DNA of 64,000 nucleotides from Bactrocera neohumeralis (lineage: Eukaryota; Arthropoda; Insecta; Diptera; Tephritidae): positions 17,322,144-17,386,143 of the forward strand of contig NC_065920.1 of assembly GCF_024586455.1 (NCBI RefSeq), given 5' to 3'. This document shows positions 1-11,717 of the stretch, in pieces (position 1 is the stretch's first letter; every line of letters starts with the position of its first letter). The position numbers were made by a program, and so were the translations under genes. The notes beneath the pieces are model-generated. The model worked only from the letters and a program-made list of their open reading frames with translations, ran no database searches and had not been told where the DNA came from.

Positions 1-1111
1 TGCATTTACATTTCATGCTTACAACAAAGTTGTTAATCTACCAGCATATTTTGTCTTAAAACTCATGTTTAAATTTAATTTTGTTTTTAATTTTAATGTT
101 TAGCCAAAAATTTTTTTTACACATTTTTCACATTTTCTTTTAATTTTCAAAGTATTTCTACTGTTTTGCCATAAATTTAAGTTCATATTTTAAATATATT
201 AATTTGGTTTTAGTTTTAATTTTTACATCCAAAAGTTTTGCATTTGCCCCATACATACGAGAATTGGTGTATGTATGTATGCACAAATGCATATTTAATT
301 TTTTTCATATAAGTTTGCCATAAGTGTAATGTTTATGCTTACAAATAAATTTTCCATGAAATATTTTCGTACTTGCTTTCTGCCATTTCTCTTTCTACTT
401 ATATTTTTTTAATTTAAATTTTATTTTGCTTCAATTTTTAATATGTAATTTACAACACTGTTGTTGTTTTTTTGTTTTTGTAGTATAAATTTATATTTTC
501 TTCGAAAAGTTTGTTTATTTATATGCTATTTTTCGTATGCCTAAAAGTTTTTTCGTATAACCAGAAATTGTTTTTGTTTTTTTTTTCATTACACATATTT
601 TCACTCATAAATGTTAGTTAATTTTATTTTTTAATAATTTTTTTACATATACATGCTTAGCCGAAAAGTTGTCATTCTTGACATTTTAAATTGTTGTTTT
701 AATTTTTTTTATGTTTTTTGTAGTTGCTGCTGTTAAGCCTTAAATGTTATGCTACCGCCAGATGTGTCCACTTTTTCTTTTGCTTTGCTTTCGTTTTTTG
801 TTCTTATGTCGGTTTTTGTATTTGATTTTTGTAAATATTTCTTGTTAAGTCCAAAAGTTTCAGGTTATGTTGTTATAAATGTGTGTGTGTGTGTATGCTT
901 GTGTGCGTATATCTGTATATGTATTGTTTGTAGCACGTTTAATAAAAAGAAGTTCGCTTTAAGGTTTCAGTTCGCTGTGTTTTGAGTGACGAGTGCTTCG
1001 AAAGGGATTTATGACGAAATTTGTAGTAATAGTAATGTGGTGAATTTCAGTATTGTTATGGTGAGTTTTGGTAATGCTATGGTGAGTTTTGTTACTTCCA
1101 TGTTGAGCTCG

Positions 1112-1410
1112 AATAAGTCATCTGAGGTTCACTGTCCAGTTTTTTGCGTTTTAAATTTTGTCTACTGCTGTGGTGAGTTTTAGTACTGCTATGGTGAATT
1201 TTGTTACTTCTATCTTGAGCTCTAATAAGTCTTCTAAAGTCCACTATCCAGTTTCTGTTATAAATGTTCTATACTACTATGGTGAGTTTATTAAGTCATC
1301 TAAAGTCCACTGTCCAGTTTTTGGCGTTATAAATGTCGTACACTGGTATGGTGAGTTTGAGCACTGCTATATTGAACTGTAATAAGTCACCTAAAGTCCA
1401 TTGTCTTACG
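1112..1410 (+). repeat. Imperfect tandem repeat, four copies
   Basis: The phrase AATAAGTCATCTAAAGTCCA and close variants starts at 1112, 1224, 1290 and 1381, each followed by a CACTGTCCAG-like piece in the first three copies and linked by ATGGTGAGTTTTGTTACTTC-like spacers. Spacing varies (112, 66, 91), so this is a decayed minisatellite rather than a clean array. Confidence 0.7.
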
Positions 1411-1450
1411 CAATTGCGTTGTAAATGTTGCATAATATTTTTGAGCGGTG

Positions 1451-1496
1451 TTACATGCAATACTGTCACGAAGTTTACATGCAACACTGTCACGAA
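1451..1496 (+). repeat. 22-nt direct duplication
   Basis: TTACATGCAATACTGTCACG plus AA at 1451-1472 is repeated at 1475-1496 with one change (TACTGT to CACTGT), period 24. It lies just after the 1112-1410 repeat inside the presumed chinmo 3' UTR. Confidence 0.8.
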
Positions 1497-2102
1497 ATTC
1501 ACCACAGTGGTTTTCACACTCAATTTCAGCTTACACCACGGTGATTTCTAGCCTCAACGAGAACATATTTCATACATATGTATCTATGTTTGTCTATGCT
1601 AAACGGTTCTCTATTGCGTAGCATACAGTCTGCTTTTCTAACTGCTAACTGTACAATTACTAGCTTCATTCTTTAAATGTCAAATTTTCCACAAAAAACA
1701 CTATTACTATGGACATTTATTACGACAAATTCAAAATTGTTTTATTTTTCCAAAATTTATTAGTACTTATTTTGCATACACTTTAGATTTTACAGTTTAT
1801 AATTTTAATATTTCACGTGTAACGGACATAAATGCATATACAATATGTATGTATGTATGTATTTCCAAAAATTGCTATACTATTATATAATAGTTTCGTC
1901 AAATATTTTTTACATTAAAATTCATTATCAACTGACTTCAAAAGTGACAGCAATTATTACGGAATTATTTCTAGAAAAAAAATTATTTTTTCAAAAACAA
2001 CATTTCTTAAAAATTACACAGAAAAAGTATACAGTACACTATATATAGCGCATGTACATATGCATGTATGTAAAAATATACATTAAACTGAAGTCTTACT
2101 GC

Positions 2103-2110
2103 TGAGGTAG
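2103..2110 (-). promoter_or_regulatory. let-7 8-mer target site
   Basis: Plus strand TGAGGTAG means CTACCTCA in chinmo-sense RNA: a perfect match to let-7 positions 2-8 plus the favoured A opposite position 1. It lies 9.6 kb 3' of the extension stop. let-7 represses chinmo through its 3' UTR in Drosophila, which makes this more than a chance 8-mer, provided the transcript reaches here. Confidence 0.55.
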
Positions 2111-2751
2111 TTACGTTACTATTGCGCAGTTCTGTTTCGTTAATGATTATTTGCTAAATTATTTAATTTTATTTTTGTTTTAGTTTTTTAGCGGACATTT
2201 CTATTAAATATTACAAAAGTGTAGGTGAATTTTTTATTTTTATTTTTATACAATGTTTATTTCCATTTTTTTCTTTTTGGTTTCGTCACACGCCCTATGC
2301 AATTTTTCTGCACCACACTGTGTCTATATTGGAACCCTGTTTTAATAACGTAAATCAAGTATACTCGCTTTCGCTGTTTATTCCATTATATTTGTGTTTA
2401 TGTGTTTGTGTTGCAATTGTTTTTGTAAAATAATAAACTTTTAAAGTTTTGCAAAAACTTAATTTCAAGAAAATAATGAAAAATTATATACACATATATA
2501 CATATGTATGTATATACATATATTTAACACATAAACAAGGTTTACTATATACTATATGCACAGTTATATAATATAATATAATAATATTTGTAATAATAGC
2601 AATTTGCAATAACAAAAACAAAAATAACTTAATACATAAAAATAAATTTCGCCAAGCGTTCGCGCTTCGTTCGGCCGTATTGTATGCATTTTTGTCGATA
2701 AAACAAAAAAAAAAAAGTTTAACGAAAGTTCCGTAAACGTAAAACTACATT

Positions 2752-2758
2752 TGAGGTA
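2752..2758 (-). promoter_or_regulatory. let-7 7-mer-A1 target site
   Basis: Plus strand TGAGGTA gives TACCTCA in the chinmo-sense strand: seed positions 2-7 plus A1. It is 640 bases upstream, in transcript order, of the 8-mer at 2103-2110. It is weaker than the 8-mer and only meaningful if the 3' UTR extends this far. Confidence 0.4.
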
Positions 2759-3114
2759 TTTAGTTCCTGTTGTAATGCTAATTAGAATCACTTTACAAAA
2801 TACAACTAAGTTTTAAGTGTACAACGTTATCCACTAACATTTTTTTTAAAAACTAAGTGTTATGCATTTAAAACTTAAATCTATGATAAGTTGACAACTA
2901 AAAATTAATTAAATTAATTTACAAAATTTACACATTTGATGTGTAAATTCGTTATTTCTTTATTTTTATTTTTTTGCTTTAATAATATATTTCATAATAA
3001 AACAAAAAATATACATACATATTTGTAATAATTTATGTGTTTTTTGTTGTTTACTAAATCAAACGCACATTTGTTGTTATTTTTGTGGTTATTATTTTTT
3101 GTTTAGCGCCGCAA

Positions 3115-3209
3115 TCGCCAACAATTTGCAGCAAGACGCCTGTCGTACTTAAAAATAATGAAATTCAGACTCCTTGGGACGGCAGGCGCGTTTGCCAAAC
3201 TGCTGGCGA
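3115..3209 (-). ncRNA. Pre-miRNA-like GC-rich hairpin in chinmo-sense strand
   Basis: In minus-strand RNA, UCGCCAGCAGUUU (3209-3197) pairs with AAAUUGUUGGCGA (3127-3115) as 13 continuous pairs, two of them G-U. After a small internal loop and a GGCAA-type segment, GCCUGCCGU (3187-3179) pairs with ACGACAGGC (3146-3138) with one mismatch. The terminal loop is about 32 nt (3178-3147). Arms of about 32 nt and a GC-rich stem in very A/T-rich DNA suggest a selected RNA structure. The G-U pairs become A-C mismatches on the plus strand, so the minus strand is favoured. I match no known miRNA; a structural 3' UTR element is equally possible. Confidence 0.45.
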
Positions 3210-3414
3210 GTGACTGGCGAAAGTTGGATTACAGTGTCACATTTTGTTTTGAGGTTAAATGTTTATGAATTTCTTGTTATCAAAAGCAGTTTCGTAAACG
3301 TCGCAACAAATCGACAGTAATAACTAACTAGCTATTAAATTAGTTTGGTGCCTCAAAACTGTTAGCATAACAACCGTTGTGGCTTAAATTTTTTTACCGA
3401 AAAAATTTATACAA

Positions 3415-4660
3415 TACATTTGTAAAAAAAATTTACAAAAATTGAAAAAAAATAATAACAAAAAAATTACAAAAATTAAAAATAATAAATTTAAAAAAAT
3501 TACAAAAATTAAAAAAAAAATTACAAAAATTAAAAATAATAAATTTAAAAAAATTAAAAAATTAAAAATAATAAAAAAAAATTAAAAAATTAAAAAAAAA
3601 TTAAAAAAAATTTTAAAAAAATTAAAAAATTAAAAAAAAAATTATTAAAAAATATTCAAAAAAAATTAATTTTGAAAAAAAAAATATTAAAAAAATTAAT
3701 AAAAAATATTAAAAATTTAATAAAAAATATTAAAAAATTTACAAAAAAAATTAATAATTTACAAAAAATATTTGTTTTGAATATATTTTTCATGAAATTA
3801 AGAAATTAGTTTTGCATAAAATTTAAAAGAAAAATTATTAAATTATTTTACACAAAAAATATGTTTTTATTAATTTAAATTTAAGCAATTGCAAGCATAG
3901 CTTTTTTTTATTGGCCTATAAGCAAACAAGTAGTCTGCTAACAGTTGAAATGCAACGCTGTGTGTTTTTAATTCAAAAGAAGCTTTTAATTCATTATTGT
4001 TTTCAAAGTGGGCGTATTTATTTTTTTAAATTTTAAATCTGAATTATTTTTTTGAAACAAAATTTGAAGACGAAACACTATAATTGTGCCTAGAAAGACG
4101 TGTAAACCATTTAACTGTATATTAAAAGAATGGTAGTTTAAAAAAAAAGACACTATAGCATATAAAAAAAATATATTAATAAAAAATAATTTTAAAAATT
4201 TAAGAAAAACAAAAAAAAAATAAATTAAAATAAAATGCAATTAAAAAAACAAAATAATATTAAAAAATTAAATTAAAAATAATATTAAAAAATAAAATAA
4301 AATTTTAATTAAAGAAAAAAAGTATACTTAAAAAAAGAAAACTACTTTCCATTACTACAGAATTTTTTTTAAAACAGTGATTAAAAAAAAACGATTAAAA
4401 TCATAATATACATAAGTAAGTAAAAATTAAAAAATAAAGCTATCAGTATTAATGTTTTAGTTTTTTTAAAATAAATTTTTTTTTTTTGGAAAATGTTAAA
4501 AATTAATAAAAAAAAATATGAAAATAAAAAAAATAAAAAGGAACAAAAAATTAATTTAAAAAAAAATTAAAAATAAATAACGAAATAATATAAAGTTAAA
4601 AAAATATATAAAATATAATCAACATGTCTTTCTTTCATTTGAAAATAAAATAAAAAAATT
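3415..4660. repeat. A/T-rich low-complexity block
   Basis: Almost entirely runs of AAAAATTAAAAA and AATAAT type with scattered GC. No gene or motif is visible; short ORFs in it are composition artefacts. Confidence 0.85.
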
Positions 4661-5119
4661 ATTTTTTTGAATAACGCAAAAAAACCTACTAACTATTGCT
4701 TTGCAATGATAAAATATAGAAATTCATTGGCTATTGATTTGTTAAAATTAATTAAATTAAACTGACTATGGATTCGAGGTGGGCGAGGCTACTGTTTCGT
4801 TCGTTTTTCTAACAACTGTTGCTGTGTGTATATTATATATTTCTATGTCTGTATGTGTGTGTTGTTTGTGTACTATGTATGCTAATGCCTAACTGCCTAT
4901 TATACAAATTTTCGGAAAATTACCAACCACAAATGTGCTTGAAGTTTTACTTTACGCTTTTTTCTTTCGGAACTATGAATTATACCACAGTTATTTTATT
5001 TCAAATAAAAATCAACTTATCAAGTTGAAAATTAACGCTTTACCGGCTCTGTCTAAACGCAATAAGTGGTCGTTAAAAACGTAAAAAAAAAATTATTTTA
5101 ATGCAAAGCCACGCGTCGC

Positions 5120-5131
5120 TGCGCATGCGCA
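5120..5131. promoter_or_regulatory. Palindromic NRF-1/Ewg-type motif
   Basis: TGCGCATGCGCA is a perfect match to the NRF-1 consensus (YGCGCAYGCGCR), bound in flies by the orthologue Erect wing. It sits within the 14-base palindrome CTGCGCATGCGCAG in a small GC island. A near copy, GCGCATGCGCA, is at 7921-7931. A promoter in this place would be unexpected inside a chinmo 3' UTR. Confidence 0.4.
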
Positions 5132-8100
5132 GTCAGCGTCGGCAGTGCAACATCACAGAATATAAATTTGGGGTGCGTGGGGTGGTGGTTTGAGGTGTGA
5201 ATTTTACAACTGGCAAAAACTATAGTAGCTCAAACTATTAAAAAAAAATTATTAATTATGAAAAAAAAATTAAGAAAAAAATATTATTATTAGTACACAA
5301 AATGTGCTGCTTTTTTTAAGCTACAAACATATGTTTGTGTGTAATTGCGGTTTCCTGCGTTTTTTTTCAAAGTATATACAAGTGTTAGCTTTGCTCAACT
5401 GTAATTTAACTATTTACTATTATTTTTCTTATCCTGACTGCTTATTGTTGTTGCTATAGTTATGTTTTGCTATTGTAAAACTATTGTTTGTTGTAAAGTT
5501 CGTTTGTATGCATTTTTGGTAAAATGTCTATTGTTGCAACGTTGTTGTTGTTATCACCCTGTTTAGTTTGTTTTGTTGTTGTAAAATTAGTCTATTGCGC
5601 GCTATTTTCGCATTTGCACACTTACGTGGCGTACAAATGCACACCACTAATTGCATATGTAGGTTTGTATGTGTATATTGCATTGGTTTGGTATTTTTGT
5701 AATATTTTTTTTGTGGAAAATATTTTTTTATAAATTTTACTTTTGCTGCGCTTACATTATTAAGCAAATGTTTGTAAGTATACGATTTTTTTTACAAAAT
5801 TTTAATAATAGTTTTAAATAAGCAATAATTTTTCTAATTTTTTTGTTTTGCTTTTTGCCTTAAATCATAATGTGCTTACTTGTTTACGTTAATTTACACT
5901 CACACACTGTTTTGCTTTCAAAAATTTTACATAGAAGGCTAGCTTGCTTAATTAAATTAATGATTTTTGTTTGCTATTTAAATGTTTTTTTTTTAATTTT
6001 TTTGTTTTTGTAATTAAATTTAATTTTATCTTCAAATTGTATGCTGTTTGTTTTTCAATAAGTTTGCTCTATTTATAATATATGTATTTATAAATTTAAT
6101 ATACCGACATAATAATTAAAATTAATTAATTTTAATATTTTCAATAGTATATTAGCTTAATAAAAGATTTACATTTTTAAGCATTTTATTGCTTTATCGC
6201 TTTGAATAAATTAATTAAACAACTTTTTGTTTGCATTAAAATATTTCTTTTCACCTTCGCGTGCTTTTTTTTATTTAAAATTTATTTTATAGCATCCTGT
6301 TTGCTTTTTAATTTTTTCTGTTTCTTTTTCTGTTTCGTTTTCAATTTACATTTCATTTTTTTCATACACAAATTTTTTTTCGCCTGCTTGCAGTAAAAAA
6401 CCCAAATGTGTTGCAAGTATTATTTTTAGTTCCAACGCTATTGTTGTGTTTGCTTGTTGTTGCCTTTTTTTGCTTTTTTCTCTTTTGCATTTCTTCTTTT
6501 TTTACTTCAGCCAAAATTGCAATTTTTGAAATTTTTGAATTTTGAATTTTGAAATTTTGTTGCAGCAGCGCCAACGCGGTCCACTTGTTGTTGTTGTGTT
6601 GGCTTGCGCGCTGCTCATTGTTCCCGTTATACGAAAACCAGTACTAGAAAAATGTTTTCCAAAGGTGTGCCTAAACGAAAAATTTTGTTTCGAACCAAAA
6701 ATAGTACAACGAAAATTGTGACAACTGCTGGGCTGTAGCCAGACTCCAGACTCAATTATTGAAAAACTTCATTCGTCTGTTTTTCACTTCAGCGGTCTGC
6801 TTTCAGCCACCCAACAGTTTCGCAATTTTCGTTTTTTGCTTTTGTTTTTGTTTTTTTTTGCATTTTGTTCTTTTTTCCCTCTTCGATTGCATGTTTTCTG
6901 AAACATGTTTTACAAAAAGTTGTCCAGAACGTTTTTGAATGGTTTATTTTAATTTGTTTTTCTTCCACTACATATTTATCAATTTTCTATTTTTTTCTTG
7001 GGTTATTGTTTTTGCTATTTAGCTCAACTGTTTATTTACTTATTTGTTTGTATGTTTTGCTCTAATCAAATTCTTTCACTCCTTGCTTGTCATATATGTA
7101 TGTATGTATATATTATTTATGCGTATACTATATAAAAAATTTAACTACTTCTTTTAAAGTTTATTTATTATTATTTTTACTTATAGGCACCCAATTTACC
7201 AATCCATTAATAGAAAATTAAAAATATTTTATTTTTTATTTTATTTTTTAATAAGAACCTAACCTTCAACTAAGCGGTTTGTTTTTAAGAAAAAAAAAAA
7301 TATTTTGAGAATTTTGCCTTCCGAAAGTGCTGGATAAAAAAAAAATATTTAAAAAAAAATTTGGTACAAGTTTTTTGTGATTTTGCAAGCCAAAAGCGTT
7401 TTTTAAGGTTATGTTAAGGAAAATGAAAAGTGCATGGATAAGCCGCGCGTCGCTGACTTCAAGTGTGTGCCGCCTGTTCGAAAGCGCTTTTGTTTTTGAA
7501 ATAACTTTAGAGCGCTTAAACGCATCAAAAGCCGCCGAGCGCGAAAAAAGTTGCAAAATTTTGAATTTTGTTGAATTTCGGCTCGCAATCCTTAAATTCA
7601 AGTCCAATTTTACACTTTAAGCGACCACCTGTAGACCCGTTGCATCACTTATCCACACCTGTTGGTTTAATATTATTTTATGCTATTTTTTAACATCAGT
7701 TTTTTTTCTAATAAGGTTCATGTTCAACATTGTTTTTGTATCATTTAACTTTTTCATAAAATATTGCAGGTACATGCGGTTGCTATGGGTCACAGAGGCT
7801 GCAGGTGACTGTGAAAACGTTTGTAGCTTGCGTAATTGTAAGCAAAAAGTGGCAGCTACGCGTATCACTCGCAGCTCTTCGCAAGTGTTCACACCAGCAA
7901 GCCAGTTTAAGCTAAACTTAGCGCATGCGCAAACGCCTTCAATGCACCATACAGCGCCTGTGACATTTATGTATATGTATGTATGTATGTGTGTATGTAG
8001 GTTTGTATTTGAGCACATTATAGTTGTATAAGTTCTTCAAATCGTCTCATTACTGAGCTATTGCGTGGAGTAGTCGCTTGTTTTTTGTATTACTTTTAAA

Positions 8101-9404
8101 TATTTTGCGCTATTTATTTGTTTTCTATTTCTGCTTTGCGGTTTTGTATTGCGTTAATATTCAATGTTGCTTCTTGTTTAATGATTTAATGACACTTGTG
8201 GCGTGGGAAGTGAGTATGTACGTATATGTAACAAATTTTACTCATTTTCAATTGTTAATAAAAAAATATTATGAAAATTATATAGCAAAGCTGCTGGTTA
8301 TTACACATACACATAGTTTAATTGTAAATAAGTTGTTTGCACATACATACATATGTATGTGTGCGCATTTCAAAAGCACTTCTTTGAGTCACAAAAACAA
8401 ATAATATTTTTTATCAATTTCTTTTTTTTTAATTATTATTTTTTTCCTCATATACATATTTAAGAAATACTACTTTATTAATAATTTGCAATGGCATCAC
8501 TTTTGGAAATTCACACACTAAAAATTATCATATTTTTTAGTTGAAAAAAATTCTCTTTGTTTTCGTCCACCAAGCACCGGCCACTTGTAGCATGCATTAA
8601 GTGTTTTGGTGGGGAAAATTTGTTGAACTTGTACTATTTGGCTTTGCAATTTTAGGACTCTTGTGTTTTTGTTTTTGTATTCGTATTCCCTATTTCAAGT
8701 TATTGTTTTGTTTTTTGTTTTTATTGTTTGTTTGCTAACTTATTTTAACTTCTATTGCCTTCAATTGGATTCTGTTGCGTTCTCTTACTTTGTAAAAAAT
8801 CGCTATAGAATTGTAGTTTCACTTTGATTTTACTTTAAATAAGGTACTATTTGTTGCTTATGTCTTGCTGGACTATTGCCATTTTGCTGTTGACTGTGTA
8901 AGTGTTTGAATTCAATAAAAAAAATTTACAGAAAATAAACTGCACACAACCTATATATGTATATATGCTATGCTGTATTTCAGCGTCATTCAATATTAAT
9001 TTTTTGTGGTTATGTTGAGAAAATGCTGTAAACATATTTTCTATGCTGAAAAACTATTTTAAACATTTATATACACATTGGTATATATAATCACTGTTGC
9101 TATATATCAACACCAATCAAAAACGTTCAAACTTCCGCATTAATTTTTGGCGTAATTTTTTATTTTTTTTCTTTCATTATTGTTTTTTAATTAAAATGCT
9201 GTATTACTTTGAATTTTAAATTTGTCTATGGTTTGTGCTGCTAATTATTGTAACAACCCAGTTAATAATTTAATACTTTTGAAATTATTGTTTTTTTTTT
9301 TTGTTTTTCTCTTGCAATTTTGTGTTTCATGTTGTGTGCATGGCTGTCGAAAAAATAAATATGTATTTGGTTATAAATATTTTTGCAAGCATGCAAATTT
9401 CAAT

Positions 9405-10735
9405 TATAAAAAGAAAAATAAACTAATAAAAAAAATTCAAGGATAATAGAAAGAAAATAATGTTAAAAAAAAATATTAAAAAAATAATAAACAATAACAT
9501 AAACAAAAGATTTGAAAAATTTATAAAAAATATATTTAAAAATAAAATTTAAAATAACATAAATAAAAAAAAATTTAAAAGAATAAAATTTGAATGAATA
9601 AAATGTTCAATTAGTAATTTATAAAAAAATTTAAAAAATATTAAAAATGGAAAGAATAAATAAAAAAATACAAAATTATATTAAAAATAAAAATAAAACA
9701 AAAATTAATACTAAAAATAAAAACCATTTTTTTAAAGATAGTTAAAATTTTGATGTATAAAATGTTCAATTAGCAATTTTTAGAAAACTTAATTACTTTA
9801 AAAACAAATTATAGAAATTAACTCAAAACTGATTAGTACTACTTGAAAATTTAAATGTTTAAACATTTTTAATTATTAAAAAAAAAAAAAAACAATTAAA
9901 GTTCTTAAAAAAATTATATTGTAAAAAAAAATAATAATAATAAATAATAAAAAAAATAAAATAATAAAAAAATAATATAAAGAAATTAAAAAAAGTAATC
10001 TTCCAAAAATTTACTTAAAAAAATTAATTACTAAAAACTTTTAATTATTAAAATTTGCAATTTAAAAAATATCACTGGTAACAATGATTTTTAGTAGTTA
10101 GCAAATTATTAAATAATTAAAAAAAATATTGATTTATAAAAAAATAAATTACTAAAAAATTAGTTTATATAAATAAATTCAAAATTCAATTGTACCACTC
10201 GAAAATAAGGCAGTTAAATAATATGTAATTATAAAAAAAGTAAACGATTAAATTTATTAAAAAAAATTAATTCATTAAATAGTTCTATAAAAAAATATTG
10301 AATTACTAAAAAAAATTAAATTATTAAAAAATTTAATTATAATAAAATTTAAATTATAAAAAAAATCAAAACTAAAAAATAATGAAATTACAAAAAATGT
10401 AATTAGAAAAAAATTCAATTATTAAAATAAATCAATTATAAAAATTAATTCAGTTGTTAAAAAAACTAAACTATTGGAACAAAATAAATTATCCAAAAAA
10501 TGTATTTGTTTTGTTTTTATTTTAAATAATTATGTTTTTTTATAATTTCAAAAATTGTTTATTTTTATTTTATAATTTCATTTTTTTAATAATTCAATGT
10601 ATTTTAAAATATGTTCAATGCTTGAAAAAAAAAATTAATTAATTTATAAAACTTTGCATAAAATAAATTAAGTAATTAAAACCCAATCAAAAAAAAAAAA
10701 ATAACGATAAAAAAAAAGTTGTATATAAAAATTGT
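9405..10735. repeat. A/T-rich low-complexity block
   Basis: Runs of AAAAATAAAATT and AATTATTAAAAA with no coding signal. GC returns near 10740. Confidence 0.85.
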
Positions 10736-11717
10736 TCGCATAAGACAACTCTTGTAAAATACTACATGCTTGCAAAAACACTATATTCCTAACTATTTTG
10801 ATTTTAGATTTTCCATACCACGCTATTCACTATTTAACTGTATTTAATTAAGTAGCACCCTGAAAACAATTTTTCAGTCGGATATTTTGTGTGTAATTAT
10901 GTAATTCACTGTTTGTTTGGCTATTTACTTCGCCCTTGCACTAATTAACAACTAAATTCAATTGTTGTTGCATTTATTGCAAGTATAGCTTCTTTCGGTG
11001 AACATAAAAATTCAATTGCAAAATTCAGCGTATGCGTTTGTGAAAATTTGACGGATTTTTATGATTTTTTTACATTAAATAAATATTTTCTCTTTTACAA
11101 ATTCAACAAAAACGAAAAAACATAAATGCTTGCTTTCGTGCTTCTTCAGTGTGCTTGCTTGCGTTAGATTAACAAAAAAAAAATTACTGGCTTTTCATCA
11201 CTTGCCTGCAACGAAGCAAGGCTTCAGGCTAATTCCTTGCATTACTTGCTTAATTCGGCTTCACTTGAATTCTTTCTTGTGTTTTCTTGCATTTTGCATT
11301 AAAATGTAAATTTAAATTAACTCACAGCAGCTTGTTGTGTGTCCAGTGTGAACACACACACAAACTTCAACATCATCATAATTAATTCGTTAAAAAAATT
11401 AATTATTAATTCATTATAATTATTGTTTTTGCATATTTCCTTCTTGTTTTTCTTCTTCTTCTCTTTTTTAATCATAAACTTTTTTTGTAATTAATATACA
11501 TACATCATCCGAGCGCAACAGCGGTTGCAACAGTAGTCTCTGTTTTACTTCCTCTTCTTCTTTCTTTCTTATATGCGAGCAGCAAAAACTTTGCCTCAAT
11601 GCAAAAGCTTCGTGCTCGCCTTTTAAGTGCGCGTAAACGAAAATCTTCAATTCTTCTTCATACTCTCTCTCCCTCCAACTATATTGTGGCATTGTCTCTT
11701 ATACTTAACAACAACAT

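Larger units (their letters stand above)
1..11717 (-). other. Presumed long chinmo 3' UTR and downstream flank
   Basis: A/T-rich sequence 3' of chinmo with no credible protein gene; the short ORFs are repeat-derived or antisense chance. In Drosophila chinmo has an unusually long 3' UTR (about 8 kb from memory) with let-7 and miR-125 sites, so much of this may be transcribed on the minus strand. Small islands of higher GC (3105-3225, 5100-5160, 7430-7580, 7780-7980) stand out and may be conserved regulatory pieces. No poly(A) site can be chosen because AATAAA-like signals are too frequent. Confidence 0.5.

Noticed and set aside
10858..10863. miR-125 seed match (6-mer) on the chinmo-sense strand
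   Set aside because: Only positions 2-7 match, without the A1 or m8 extension; a 6-mer is expected by chance in 11 kb.
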